This document shows, one piece after another, positions 47,000 through 57,841 of a stretch of 64,000 nt of DNA; position 1 is the stretch's first letter, and the number at the start of each line of letters is the position of its first letter. A program made the position numbers and the translations under genes. The DNA lies in the NCBI RefSeq assembly GCF_001427585.1, contig NZ_LMGY01000012.1, positions 720,201 to 784,200 of the forward strand, written 5' to 3'. Below the pieces are notes generated by a model that saw nothing but the letters and a program-made list of their open reading frames with translations, did no database searches and had not been told where the DNA came from. This stretch comes from Pseudoxanthomonas sp. Root630. Lineage in GTDB: Bacteria; Pseudomonadota; Gammaproteobacteria; Xanthomonadales; Xanthomonadaceae.

Positions 47000-47956
47000 A
47001 TGAGTGCAGGGAAGGTGTGGGTCATGGTCGTGGCCGCGGCAATGACATTGGTTGCTTGCGACAAAACCGATCCACGAACGGACGCAGGCGCGGGCGCCGG
47101 CGAGAGTGCGGGCGTCGAGACGGTCGATGCCGAACAGCGAAGTGTCGAGAAGGTCAATGCCTACACGAAGGGTTACAACGACATGGCGGGCATGTTCTAC
47201 GGCAGTACCAAGGGCCTGGACGGCCTGCTGGAGGACTACAAGGCGCAGGACATCGCGGGCATGACGTCGGCCAACGCCGATACGCGGTTGGTCGTGTACT
47301 TGAATACCAGCATGTTGCGCAACAGCCTGGGGAATCTGAAGAAGGGCTTGGCGCTTTCCGGCGGCGCGGATACCGCCAAGGTCGACCAGGTCGTCGAGAA
47401 AATGGTGGCCAACGGCGAGGTGCTGTTCAAACAGGCCACGGATCTCGATGGCTACATCGACTCCAAGAAATATCTCGAGGACAACCTGGCGAAGGCGAAG
47501 GCGATGGACGCCGAATTCACCCGGCGTTGGGCGCAGCTGAACGGTGATTTCGATGCACTCTCCGATGAGCTGGACGCTATCGAGCGGGCCAATCGGACCA
47601 AGGTGCTCGCCCGCCTGCAAGCCGATGGCCAGACCACGTGGGTCGACATCAAGAAGGGCACCTACGCGGCCAATGATCTGCTCGCCCTGTTCGACAAGGC
47701 TTCCGACTTCGAGGATGCTGGCAAGATGAAGCAGGCCGATGCGCTGGCCAAGCAGGTCGAGGACAGTGCGACCAGGATCAAGGCGCAGCTCGACGCGAAG
47801 ACCGATGGCGAGCAGCATGGCGAGGAAATGGGCGCCTATGACGACATGATGTCGTTGCTCGGCGCGTATCGGCAGATCAAGGCCGGTGGCGACACGGGGC
47901 AGTTCGATGAGATGGTCCGTCAGTACAACGAACTGATCGACCGGGATCGTTCCTGA
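47000..47956 (+). CDS. DUF3829 (YiiG-like) lipoprotein
   Basis: A 318-residue predicted lipoprotein. The signal ends in LVAC (Cys20), followed by an acidic/Gly spacer. The rest is almost all alpha-helical and highly charged: VEKVNAYTKGYNDMAG, LEDNLAKAKAMDAEFTRRW and MVRQYNELIDRDRS. This is the DUF3829 pattern of E. coli YiiG, function unknown. ATG 47000 is chosen with GGGGAG upstream at 46987; the frame runs back to 46883 without a better start. A GC hairpin follows the stop codon. Confidence 0.83.
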   Translation: MSAGKVWVMVVAAAMTLVACDKTDPRTDAGAGAGESAGVETVDAEQRSVEKVNAYTKGYNDMAGMFYGSTKGLDGLLEDYKAQDIAGMTSANADTRLVVYLNTSMLRNSLGNLKKGLALSGGADTAKVDQVVEKMVANGEVLFKQATDLDGYIDSKKYLEDNLAKAKAMDAEFTRRWAQLNGDFDALSDELDAIERANRTKVLARLQADGQTTWVDIKKGTYAANDLLALFDKASDFEDAGKMKQADALAKQVEDSATRIKAQLDAKTDGEQHGEEMGAYDDMMSLLGAYRQIKAGGDTGQFDEMVRQYNELIDRDRS

Positions 47957-47963
47957 TCCGCCA

Positions 47964-47988
47964 GGGAGGGCGCCCCGTGCGCCCTCCC
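47964..47988 (+). terminator. hairpin after the DUF3829 gene
   Basis: GGGAGGGCGC (47964-47973) pairs perfectly with GCGCCCTCCC (47979-47988), loop CCCGT, eight bases past the stop codon. No T-run follows, so it is only a candidate terminator. Confidence 0.55.
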
Positions 47989-48089
47989 ACGGCAGCTTCG
48001 TCCGGGTGCCGAGCCAGTTCGGATCGGGCCGGGTTTGCTAAGCTTGGGCACTTGGCGCCGGGCCCATGCGGCGCAGCAGAGGAAACCGC

Positions 48090-49202
48090 GTGACCATGGC
48101 AGCGCGCGACTGGACGGCGCAGGCGATCCAGCGCATCGAAGCGGACTTCAACCGGTCCGCCGACACCCATCTGATTCCGATGCCCTTGCCCGGCTTCCCG
48201 GGCATTGATGTCTACCTGAAAGACGAATCCAGCCACCCGACCGGCAGCCTCAAGCACCGGCTCGCACGCTCGCTGTTCCTGTATGCGTTGTCGAATGGAT
48301 GGTTGCGCGAGGGCGCGCCGGTGGTCGAGGCGTCGAGCGGTTCGACGGCCGTGTCCGAGGCGTACTTCGCGCGCCTGTTGCGCCTGCCGTTCATCGCCGT
48401 CATGCCGTCCTCGACTTCGCCGGACAAGATCGCCGCGATCGAGTTCCAGGGCGGCCGATGCCACCTGGTCGAAGAAGCCGGCGCGATCAATGAAGTGTCG
48501 CGCCAACTCGCCCGCGAGACGGGCGGGCACTTCATGGACCAGTTCACCTATGCCGAACGGGCGACGGACTGGCGGGCCAACAACAACATCGCCGAAGCCA
48601 TCTTCCGGCAGATGGAGGCCGAACCGCACCCCGTCCCCGCGTGGATCGTCTGCAGCGCGGGGACCGGTGGCACGAGCGCCACGCTCGGCCGCTACGTACG
48701 GTATCGCCGCCATCCGACCCGGGTGTTGTGCGCCGATCCCGAGCACTCGGTGTTCTTCGATCACTACCGTGGCGCCTGCGACGGGCAGCAGGACGACCAG
48801 CTCACCTGCGAACGGGGTTCCGGCATCGAGGGCATCGGCCGGCCGCACGTCGAGCCGAGCTTCATCCCCGCCTGCATCGACGCCATGGTGAAGGTCCCCG
48901 ATGCCCTGAGCCTGGCGGCGATGCGCCACGTCAGCGCGGTGCTGGGGCGCCGCGTCGGAGGCTCCACCGGCACCAACATGGTGGGCGTGCTGGCCGTCGC
49001 GGAGCGCATGCGTGCGGCGGGGCAGGGCGGCTCCATCGTCAGCATTCTGTGCGACAGCGGTGAACGCTACGCGCACAGCTACTACAACCGGGACTGGTAT
49101 CTCGCGCGCGGCATCCCCATGGTGGAGAGCGACGATGCCATCGCCGCGGCCGTCGCCGGTCGCTGCCTGCCGGTCCTCGCCCACGCGCAGTGGCCGGCCT
49201 GA
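48090..49202 (+). CDS. PLP-dependent cysteine synthase-fold enzyme, Cds1-like
   Basis: A 370-residue fold-type II PLP enzyme. Lys55 in [14 protein letters not shown] should hold [21 protein letters not shown] binds substrate carboxylate; [14 protein letters not shown] binds PLP phosphate. [12 protein letters not shown] and [11 protein letters not shown] resemble the group that includes the mycobacterial cysteine desulfhydrase Cds1, so hydrogen sulfide release from cysteine is a reasonable guess but not proven. GTG 48090 is preferred because AGAGGA lies seven bases before it; ATG 48096 and 48066 are alternatives. prlC follows after 22 bases, suggesting co-transcription. Confidence 0.83.
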   Translation: MTMAARDWTAQAIQRIEADFNRSADTHLIPMPLPGFPGIDVYLKDESSHPTGSLKHRLARSLFLYALSNGWLREGAPVVEASSGSTAVSEAYFARLLRLPFIAVMPSSTSPDKIAAIEFQGGRCHLVEEAGAINEVSRQLARETGGHFMDQFTYAERATDWRANNNIAEAIFRQMEAEPHPVPAWIVCSAGTGGTSATLGRYVRYRRHPTRVLCADPEHSVFFDHYRGACDGQQDDQLTCERGSGIEGIGRPHVEPSFIPACIDAMVKVPDALSLAAMRHVSAVLGRRVGGSTGTNMVGVLAVAERMRAAGQGGSIVSILCDSGERYAHSYYNRDWYLARGIPMVESDDAIAAAVAGRCLPVLAHAQWPA

Positions 49203-49224
49203 TCCCATTTCCGAAGGTGTTCCC

Positions 49225-51252
49225 ATGACCAATCCGTTGCTCGACTTCTCCGGCCTGCCGCGTTTCGACAAAATCCGTGCCGAACACATCGCACCCGCCA
49301 TCGACCGGTTGCTGGCCGACGCGGAAGCCGCGGTCGCGGCCGCCGAGGCGGTCGCGCCAGTGGCGTGGGATACCTTCGTCGTGCCGCTCGATGACGCGAC
49401 CGAACGTCTCGCCCGTGCCTGGAACCAGGTGACCCATCTGGAGGCGGTGGTGAACACGCCCGCGCTGCGCGGTGCCTACAACGCGCTGCTGCCGAAGGTG
49501 ACGCGCTTCTGGAGCGCGCTGGGGCAGAACCTCGCGCTGTACCGCCAGTACCGCGCCCTCGGCGATGCGCCCGAGGCCGCGCAGTACGACGATGCGCGGC
49601 GGAAGGTGCTGGAGAACGCGCTGCGCGATTTCCGCCTGGGTGGCGCGGAGTTGCCGGAGGCACAGAAGACGCGCTTCGGCGAAGTGAAGGAGGAACTCGC
49701 CAGCCTGTCGGCCAAGTTCTCGCAGAACGTGCTCGATGCCACCGACGAGTACGAGTTCTGGATCAAGGACAAGCAGCACCTCGGCGGCTTGCCGCCCGAC
49801 GTGGTGTCCGCGGCGCGCGCCGCGGCCAAGGCCGACGACGAGCCCGGCTGGAAGTTCACCCTGCAGATGCCGTGCTACCTGCCGGTGCAGACCTATGCCG
49901 ACGACCGCGCGTTGCGCGAGACGCTGTACCACGCCAATGCGGTGCGCGCTTCGGAACTGGCCGAGAACGACGCGCTCGACAATTCCACGTTGATCGACCG
50001 CATTCTGGCGCTGCGCGCCGAACTGGCGACGCTGCTGGGCTTCCCCAGCTACGCCGCGTATTCGCTGGCCACCAAGATGGCCGATACGCCGGACGAAGTG
50101 CTGCATTTCCTCCGCGACCTGGCTGCGCGCGCGAAGCCGCATGCGCAGCGCGACCGCGCCGAACTGGAAGCCTTCGCAGGCGAACACCTCGGACTGGAAA
50201 CCGTAGAGGCCTGGGATCTGGCGTATGCGAGCGAAAAGCTCAAGCAGGCGCGCTACAGCTTCTCCGCGCAGGAAGTGAAGCAGTACTTCACCGAACCGGC
50301 CGTGCTGAAGGGCCTGTTCTGCGTGATCGGCGACCTCTACGGCCTGCAGGTGGAACAGGACACGGCACCGACCTGGCACCCGGACGTGCGCTTCTACCGC
50401 CTGGTGGACGGCGCGGGCGCGCTGGTGGGCCAGTTCTACTTGGATCTGTACGCGCGTGAAGGCAAGCGCGGCGGTGCGTGGATGGACGATTGCCGCAATC
50501 GCCGCACGACGACGCGCGGCGAACAGACGCCCCTGGTCTACCTGGTCTGCAATTTCGGCAAGGGCGTGGATGGCAAGCCGGCGACCTTCAGCCACAACGA
50601 CGTGACCACGCTGTTCCACGAGATGGGACACGGACTGCACCAGCTGCTCACCCAGGTCGGCGAACTCGGCGTGGCCGGCATCAACGGCGTCGAGTGGGAT
50701 GCGGTGGAGCTGCCCAGCCAGTTCATGGAGAACTTCTGCTGGGAGTGGTCGCGCGTGCAGGCCATGACCGCGCACGTGGACGGCGGCGAGCCCTTGCCGC
50801 GCGCGCTGTTCGACAAGATGGTCGCGGCGAAGAACTACCAGAGCGGCATGGCCACGGTCCGGCAGCTGGAATTCGGTCTGTTCGACATGCAGCTGCACAG
50901 CGGCTTCGACGCCGCCGGCGATACGGTGTTGGCGTTGCTCGACCGGGTGCGTGCCGAGGTCGCCGTGAACCTGCCGCCGGAATGGAACCGCTTCCCCCAC
51001 CAGTTCAGCCACATCTTCGCGGGCGGCTATGGGGCGGGCTACTACAGCTACAAGTGGGCCGAAGTGCTGAGCGCGGACGCCTACGAGGCCTTCGAGGAGG
51101 CCCCCGACAAGGTGGCCGAGACGGGTGCGCGCTTCCGCCATGAAATCCTGGCCCGCGGCGGCAGCCGCGGCGCGGCGGAGAATTTCAGGGCGTTCCGGGG
51201 CCGGGCGCCGCGGATCGACGCGCTCCTGCGCCATGCCGGCATGGCAGGTTGA
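49225..51252 (+). CDS. prlC: oligopeptidase A (M3 family metallopeptidase)
   Basis: A 675-residue cytoplasmic zinc peptidase that degrades short peptides, including cleaved signal peptides. The zinc motif HEMGH is at 465-469, with the third ligand Glu about 28 residues later in NGVEWDAVELPSQFMENF. The family C terminus GGYGAGYYSYKWAEVLSADAYEAF is split but present. Length matches E. coli PrlC (680). ATG 49225 with AAGG upstream. It lies close behind the PLP enzyme gene; the link could be peptide and amino-acid breakdown. Confidence 0.96.
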   Translation: MTNPLLDFSGLPRFDKIRAEHIAPAIDRLLADAEAAVAAAEAVAPVAWDTFVVPLDDATERLARAWNQVTHLEAVVNTPALRGAYNALLPKVTRFWSALGQNLALYRQYRALGDAPEAAQYDDARRKVLENALRDFRLGGAELPEAQKTRFGEVKEELASLSAKFSQNVLDATDEYEFWIKDKQHLGGLPPDVVSAARAAAKADDEPGWKFTLQMPCYLPVQTYADDRALRETLYHANAVRASELAENDALDNSTLIDRILALRAELATLLGFPSYAAYSLATKMADTPDEVLHFLRDLAARAKPHAQRDRAELEAFAGEHLGLETVEAWDLAYASEKLKQARYSFSAQEVKQYFTEPAVLKGLFCVIGDLYGLQVEQDTAPTWHPDVRFYRLVDGAGALVGQFYLDLYAREGKRGGAWMDDCRNRRTTTRGEQTPLVYLVCNFGKGVDGKPATFSHNDVTTLFHEMGHGLHQLLTQVGELGVAGINGVEWDAVELPSQFMENFCWEWSRVQAMTAHVDGGEPLPRALFDKMVAAKNYQSGMATVRQLEFGLFDMQLHSGFDAAGDTVLALLDRVRAEVAVNLPPEWNRFPHQFSHIFAGGYGAGYYSYKWAEVLSADAYEAFEEAPDKVAETGARFRHEILARGGSRGAAENFRAFRGRAPRIDALLRHAGMAG

Positions 51253-51301
51253 GCCTTCTGCGACGGGGCCGGGACGGGCAATCGGGGCGCCAGCGGCGGG
51301 T

Positions 51302-51330
51302 TTGACCGTGACTGTAAACGTTTTCATAAT
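51302..51330 (+). promoter_or_regulatory. sigma-70 promoter with LacI-type operator, GH3 operon
   Basis: TTGACC (51302-51307), a 17-base spacer and CATAAT (51325-51330) make a near-consensus promoter. Within the spacer and -10 lies TGTAAACGTTTTCA (51313-51326), an AAACGTTT-centred palindrome with six of seven pairs, the form used by LacI/GalR-family repressors. A bound repressor would block RNA polymerase directly. GGGAGGA and ATG follow about 30-40 bases later. Confidence 0.8.
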
Positions 51331-51371
51331 GGCTCCCCCGTAACACCCGCGTTCCCGGGAGGACCGCTTAC

Positions 51372-53552
51372 ATGCCGCATCAGCGCAGGATCGAGGGACT
51401 GATCGCCGAGATGACGCTGGAAGAGAAGATCGGCCAGCTCGGCGCGTTCGCCGATGCGCTGCGGCCGTTCGCCTTCGAGGTCAACCCGGAGACGTTCGCG
51501 CGCGATGCCGAGCAGGTTCGCCAGCAGATCCGCGCTGGTCGTGTCGGTGCCCTGTTCAACGGCGTGGGCGCAGCGGAAGGCCGCGAAGCGCAGCGCATCG
51601 CAGTGGAGGAAAGCCGCCTGGGCATTCCGCTGCTGCTCGGCGCCGATGTCATCCACGGCATGCGCACCGTGTTTCCGATTCCGCTGGGCGAAGCCGCCAG
51701 CTTCGAGCCCGACCTCGCCGAGCGCACCGCGCGCGCCACCGCCAAGGAAGCCACGGCGACCGGCATCCACTGGACGTTCGCGCCGATGGTGGACATCGCG
51801 CGCGACCAGCGCTGGGGCCGGGTGGCGGAAACGTCGGGCGAGGACGTGCACCTGTCGTGCGAGTTCGCCGCGGCCCGCGTGCGCGGCTTCCAGGGCGACG
51901 ACCTGACCGCGCCCGATTCGCTGCTGACCACGCCGAAGCATTTCGCCGCCTACGGCGCGATCTCCGCCGGCCTGGACTACAACTTCGTGGACATGGCGCC
52001 GCAGACGCTGCGCGATGTGCACCTGCCGCCGTTCAAGGCCGCGATCGATGCCGGCGCATTGACGTTGATGAGTTCGTTCAACGACATCAACGGCGTGCCG
52101 GCGTCGGCCAACCGCGAACTGCTGACCGACATCCTGCGCGGCGAGTGGAAGTTCGAAGGCTTCGTCGTGTCCGACTACACTTCGGACCTGGAACTGATCG
52201 CGCACGGCTACGCGGCCGATGAGGCGGATGCCGCGCAGAAAGCGCTGTCGGCCGGCCTGGACATGAGCCTGCAGAGCGGCGTGTACGCCAACCATGTGGC
52301 CGCACTGGTCGAACAAGGCAGGCTCTCGCTGGCCGAGGTCGATGAGGCCGTGCGCCGCGTGCTGCACGTCAAGGCGGTCGCCGGCCTGTTCGATGATCCG
52401 TACCGCTGCCTGGACGCCGCGCGCGAAGCGGATCAGTCGCACATTCCGGCGCACGACGCCCTGGCGCGAGACTGCGCACGGCGTTCGATCGTCCTGCTGA
52501 AGAACGAAGGCGACGTGCTGCCGTTGAAGAAGGCCGGCCAGCGCATCGCGCTGATCGGGCCGTTCGCGCAGGACACCGCCAACCTCGGCGGCTGCTGGAA
52601 CATCTTCGGCGATGCCTCGCGCATGGTCGATCTGGAAACCGGCCTGCGTGCCGCGCTGGATGATCCGACCGCGCTCGTCGTCGTGCCCGGCAGCGGCATC
52701 GAAGAGACGATCGAGGGCGGCATCGACGCCGCGGTCGTGGCCGCGCGCCAGGCCGATGTCGTGCTGCTGGCCCTGGGCGAGCCGCACGAATTCTCAGGCG
52801 AGGCGCAGTCGCGTACGCAGATCGTCATTCCCGCCGTGCAGCAGGCGCTGGCCGAAGCCGTCGCCGCAACCGGTACGCCGGTCGTCGTCGTGCTGCGCAA
52901 TGGCCGTGCGTTGGCGCTGGAAGGCGCCGTGCGCGATGCGCAGGCGGTGCTGGTCGGCTGGTTCCTCGGTACGCAGACCGGGCCGGCGGTGGCCGATGTG
53001 GTGTTCGGCGATTACAACCCGTCCGCGCGCCTGCCGGTGAGCTTTCCGCAGGACGCGGGCCAGCAGCCGTATTTCTACAATCACCCCGCCACCGGCCGTC
53101 CCAACGTGCCGGGCACGCCGCGCTTCTTCCAGACGCGCTGGCGCGAAGTCAGCCATGCGGCGCTGTATCCGTTCGGACATGGCCTGACGTACACGCGCTT
53201 CGATTACGGCGTCCCGCACCTCGACGCCACGCAGCTCGGCTGGGACGACACGCTGACGATCCGCACACGCATCACCAATAGCGGCGCGCGCGATGGCGAG
53301 GAAGTCGTGCAGCTTTATCTGCGCGACCGCACCGCCAGCCGCGTGCGGCCGGTGCGCGAACTGAAGCGGTTCTGCAAGATCGCGCTGGGTGCCGGGCAGT
53401 CGCGGGATGTCGCGTTCACCCTGACCCGTGCGGACCTTGCCTTCCACGGCGTGGACAACCAGCTCGCGGCGGAGCCCGGCCTGTTCGACCTGTGGGTCGC
53501 GCCGTCCGCGACTGCGGGCGATGCGGTGCAGTTCGAACTGCTCGCGTCCTGA
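51372..53552 (+). CDS. glycoside hydrolase family 3 beta-glucosidase (BglX-like)
   Basis: A 726-residue GH3 enzyme. The N-terminal barrel has MTLEEKIGQLG, LLLGADVIHGMRTVFPIPLG and TTPKHFAAYGA; the nucleophile Asp is in FVVSDYTSDLELI. The second domain holds the likely acid/base Glu in LGEPHEFSGEAQSR, as in BglX. A fibronectin III-like domain closes it (about 610-715). There is no signal peptide, so it should work in the cytoplasm on imported oligosaccharides, unlike periplasmic BglX. Spacing of GGGAGGA to ATG 51372 is good. The MFS gene follows after six bases. Confidence 0.92.
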   Translation: MPHQRRIEGLIAEMTLEEKIGQLGAFADALRPFAFEVNPETFARDAEQVRQQIRAGRVGALFNGVGAAEGREAQRIAVEESRLGIPLLLGADVIHGMRTVFPIPLGEAASFEPDLAERTARATAKEATATGIHWTFAPMVDIARDQRWGRVAETSGEDVHLSCEFAAARVRGFQGDDLTAPDSLLTTPKHFAAYGAISAGLDYNFVDMAPQTLRDVHLPPFKAAIDAGALTLMSSFNDINGVPASANRELLTDILRGEWKFEGFVVSDYTSDLELIAHGYAADEADAAQKALSAGLDMSLQSGVYANHVAALVEQGRLSLAEVDEAVRRVLHVKAVAGLFDDPYRCLDAAREADQSHIPAHDALARDCARRSIVLLKNEGDVLPLKKAGQRIALIGPFAQDTANLGGCWNIFGDASRMVDLETGLRAALDDPTALVVVPGSGIEETIEGGIDAAVVAARQADVVLLALGEPHEFSGEAQSRTQIVIPAVQQALAEAVAATGTPVVVVLRNGRALALEGAVRDAQAVLVGWFLGTQTGPAVADVVFGDYNPSARLPVSFPQDAGQQPYFYNHPATGRPNVPGTPRFFQTRWREVSHAALYPFGHGLTYTRFDYGVPHLDATQLGWDDTLTIRTRITNSGARDGEEVVQLYLRDRTASRVRPVRELKRFCKIALGAGQSRDVAFTLTRADLAFHGVDNQLAAEPGLFDLWVAPSATAGDAVQFELLAS

Positions 53553-53558
53553 TCCGGC

Positions 53559-54731
53559 ATGTCGATTCCCGATGACGCAGCCGCCCACGGCGGCATGACC
53601 GCGGACGGGCCCGGCGCGCGCGAACGCATCGCCACGCGTATCGCCTTCTTCATCGGCGGCTTCGCGGTGTCCGCCTGGGCGCCGCTGATTCCCTTCGCCA
53701 AGCGGCGGCTCGCACTCGACGATGCACAACTCGGCTTGATGCTGCTGTGCCTGGGCGTCGGCTCTGTGTTGATGATGCCGCTGGCGGGCGGACTGGCCGC
53801 ACGCTTCGGCTGCCGCCGCACGATTCTCGTCGCGGGCGCGATGATCTGCCTGTGCATGCCGGCGTTGATGTTGGCCCCCTCGATCCCGATGCTGGCCGTG
53901 GCGCTGGCCGTGTTCGGCGCCAGCCTGGGTGTACTGGACGTGGTGATGAACGTGCAGGCGGTGATCGTCGAGCGCGCCAGCGGGCGCGCGATGATGTCCG
54001 GCTTCCACGGCATGTACAGCGTCGGCGGGATCGCCGGCGCCGGTGGCGTGGCCGGCGCGCTGGCGCTGGGGGCCTCGCCCTTGCTCGCGATCGGCGGCAC
54101 CGCCGTGCTCGCGGCGCTGCTGCTGGCGTATGCGCGCGGCGGCCTGCTGGCGCGGGGTGGCGACGGCGATCATCCGGCCTTCGTGCTGCCGCGTGGTCGC
54201 GTGTTGCTGGTGGGCGCGGTGTGCTTCGCGATGTTCCTGTCCGAAGGCGCGGTGCTCGACTGGAGCGCGGTCTTCCTCAGCACGGTGCGCCACGCCGACC
54301 CCGCGACTGCGGGCTTCGGCTATGTCGCCTTCGCGGTGACGATGACCCTCGGTCGCCTGACCGGCGACCGCATCGTGCAGGCGTTGGGTGCGTTCCGCGT
54401 GGTGGTCTGCGGTGCGCTGGTCGCCGCGGCGGGATTCACCCTGGCCATCCTGTCCACATCGCCGATGGCGGGCCTGGCGGGATTCGCGCTGGTCGGTGCA
54501 GGCGCGGCGAACGTGGTGCCGGTGATGTTCTCGGCCGCCGGGCGCCAGCGCGACATGCCCACCCACCTGGCGGTGGCCGCCGTCACGACGATGGGCTATG
54601 CGGGGGTCCTGCTGGGGCCGGCGGCGCTGGGCTTCGTCGCCAAGGCGACGTCGTTGCCTATTGCGTTCGGCCTGCTCGTCGTGCTGCTGCTGTGCGTGGC
54701 GGGTGCCGCGCGTCCGGCGACGCGCGGCTGA
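53559..54731 (+). CDS. MFS transporter, YbjJ/FucP-like
   Basis: A 390-residue transporter with about twelve helices. The first motif (SAWAPLIPFAKRRLALDDAQLG) and LGVLDVVMNVQAVIVER with GFHGMYSVGG resemble YbjJ-type major facilitator proteins, which group near sugar:proton symporters. It lies six bases after the GH3 gene and should share its operator, so import of the sugar or oligosaccharide used by that enzyme is the likely job (inference). ATG 53559 has a weak ribosome site; ATG 53595 is another option. It is convergent with the next gene. Confidence 0.85.
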   Translation: MSIPDDAAAHGGMTADGPGARERIATRIAFFIGGFAVSAWAPLIPFAKRRLALDDAQLGLMLLCLGVGSVLMMPLAGGLAARFGCRRTILVAGAMICLCMPALMLAPSIPMLAVALAVFGASLGVLDVVMNVQAVIVERASGRAMMSGFHGMYSVGGIAGAGGVAGALALGASPLLAIGGTAVLAALLLAYARGGLLARGGDGDHPAFVLPRGRVLLVGAVCFAMFLSEGAVLDWSAVFLSTVRHADPATAGFGYVAFAVTMTLGRLTGDRIVQALGAFRVVVCGALVAAAGFTLAILSTSPMAGLAGFALVGAGAANVVPVMFSAAGRQRDMPTHLAVAAVTTMGYAGVLLGPAALGFVAKATSLPIAFGLLVVLLLCVAGAARPATRG

Positions 54732-54738
54732 CGGCAGA

Positions 54739-55182
54739 TCAGGGCCGCGGTGCGCCCCGCATCATCGGTCCGGGGCCATAACCGGGACCGTAGTAGTAAC
54801 CGGGGCCGTCGGAGCGACTGACGTTGATGTCGAGATTGAACGTGCGCGGCTTGCCTTCGTCGTTGTACGTGGTCTTGCACAGGTTGAGGTTGGCCGCGTT
54901 GTAGGTGCTGCGGCCATGGCCCTTGCTGTAGCCGATGCCGGTGGTGATGCTGCCGGACACGCCGTCGCCGTCGTCATCGCCGTACCAGGCGCAGGGATCG
55001 ATCGGGGTTTCGGCGCGTTGCCCCTTCGGCGTGGCGGCCTGGCGGTCGCCGTACCAGGTGCCCGGCGCATCGTTCGCGTAGGCGCTGGCGTTGGGCAGGG
55101 CGAGATCGAGGGCCTCGGCGCTCTGTTGCGCCCAGGCAGGCGCAGTCATCAGGGCCAGCAATGCGAACGGGAACGTCTTCAT
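54739..55182 (-). CDS. uncharacterised small exported protein
   Basis: A 147-residue protein with signal peptide MKTFPFALLALMTAPAWAQQ. I do not recognise it. The mature part is Asp/Gly/Tyr-rich: a GDRQAATPKGQRAETP segment, CAWYGDDDGDGVSGSI with calcium-loop-like spacing, then a Tyr/Gly/Pro repeat tail (GPGYYYGPGYGPGPMM). Two cysteines could form a disulfide. AGGAG precedes ATG 55182. It is convergent with the MFS gene and lies 101 bases downstream of recQ on the same strand. Confidence 0.75.
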   Translation of the reverse strand: MKTFPFALLALMTAPAWAQQSAEALDLALPNASAYANDAPGTWYGDRQAATPKGQRAETPIDPCAWYGDDDGDGVSGSITTGIGYSKGHGRSTYNAANLNLCKTTYNDEGKPRTFNLDINVSRSDGPGYYYGPGYGPGPMMRGAPRP

Positions 55183-55283
55183 GGAAGGCTCCTGGAAGTG
55201 GCGTGCCGTGGGGGCACCTGCACCGCACGCTAGCAGTCGTGGATTGAACGCCGGCTGATGGGTGGCCGGCCGGCGCAGGAACG

Positions 55284-57077
<1,794 letters not shown>

Positions 57078-57158
57078 GGGTACAGGATACCGCGACGGAC
57101 GCCAGCGTCCCTGAGCGATGGGCGCGTCGCAGGGTCGGAATTCTCCGGCCGGAAGCAC

Positions 57159-57184
57159 GGACGCCCGGCCGGAGCCGGGCGTCC
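57159..57184 (-). terminator. hairpin after dps
   Basis: GGACGCCCGGC (57159-57169) pairs perfectly with GCCGGGCGTCC (57174-57184), loop of four. It is 19 bases past the dps stop on the minus strand. The following GTGCTTCCGG has few T, so termination strength is uncertain. Confidence 0.65.
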
Positions 57185-57203
57185 AGGTCAGCAGAGGGCG
57201 GCG

Positions 57204-57752
57204 TTACTGCAGCAGCGAGCGCAGCATCCAGGCGTACTTCTCGTGGGTCTGCAGGCGCTGGGTCAGCAGGTCCACCGACGGGTCGTCGCCGGCATCGTCG
57301 GCGACTTTCAGCACCTTGCGGGCCGTGCGGCAGACCGCCTCGTTGCCGACGGTCAGCTGGCGGACCATTTCGCGCCAGTCGGCGCTGTCGGTCAGGCCGG
57401 GCTCTTCCGGGATCGAGGTCAGGCCGACGAACTCGCGGTACGAGCCGGGCGCGTTGTAGCCCAGGGCGCGGATGCGCTCGGCCACTTCGTCCAGCGCCGT
57501 CCACTGCTCGGTGTACTGGGTCTCGAACATCGTATGCAGCGAATTGAACATCGCGCCGGTGACGTTCCAGTGGAAATTGTGGGTCTTCAGGTACAGCGTG
57601 TACGCATCGGCCAGGTAGCGCGACAGGCCGTCGGCGATCTTCTTGCGGTCGCCGGTGCTGATCCCGATATCGATGTTGGGCGCGGTCGGCGCCGACGGGA
57701 TGGGCGCGGTGACGGCCGGGGCCTTGGCCGGCTTGGACTTCGTCTTGGCCAT
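57204..57752 (-). CDS. dps: Dps, DNA-protecting ferritin-like protein
   Basis: A 182-residue protein. Residues 1-30 are a Lys/Ala/Pro tail likely to bind DNA. The Dps fold follows, with the ferroxidase signature HNFHWNVTGAMFNSLHTMFE and the partner acidic residues in YTEQWTALDEVAERI. A dodecamer should oxidise and store iron using hydrogen peroxide and shield DNA in stress or stationary phase. AGGAGA precedes ATG 57752. It is divergent from hrpA; the 89-base gap must hold promoters for both. Confidence 0.94.
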   Translation of the reverse strand: MAKTKSKPAKAPAVTAPIPSAPTAPNIDIGISTGDRKKIADGLSRYLADAYTLYLKTHNFHWNVTGAMFNSLHTMFETQYTEQWTALDEVAERIRALGYNAPGSYREFVGLTSIPEEPGLTDSADWREMVRQLTVGNEAVCRTARKVLKVADDAGDDPSVDLLTQRLQTHEKYAWMLRSLLQ

Positions 57753-57841
57753 GCGGATTCTCCTGAGGGTGGGTTGAGGCGGCACAATAGACACACTAGA
57801 ACATGTGGCGTGAGCAAAAAGTTTCAACCGCTTGCTGAAGA

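Noticed and set aside
57753-57841. OxyR-type site between dps and hrpA
   Set aside because: ATAG followed by a TAG-type half occurs once, but the full ATAG-n7-CTAT pattern is not there; evidence too thin to list.
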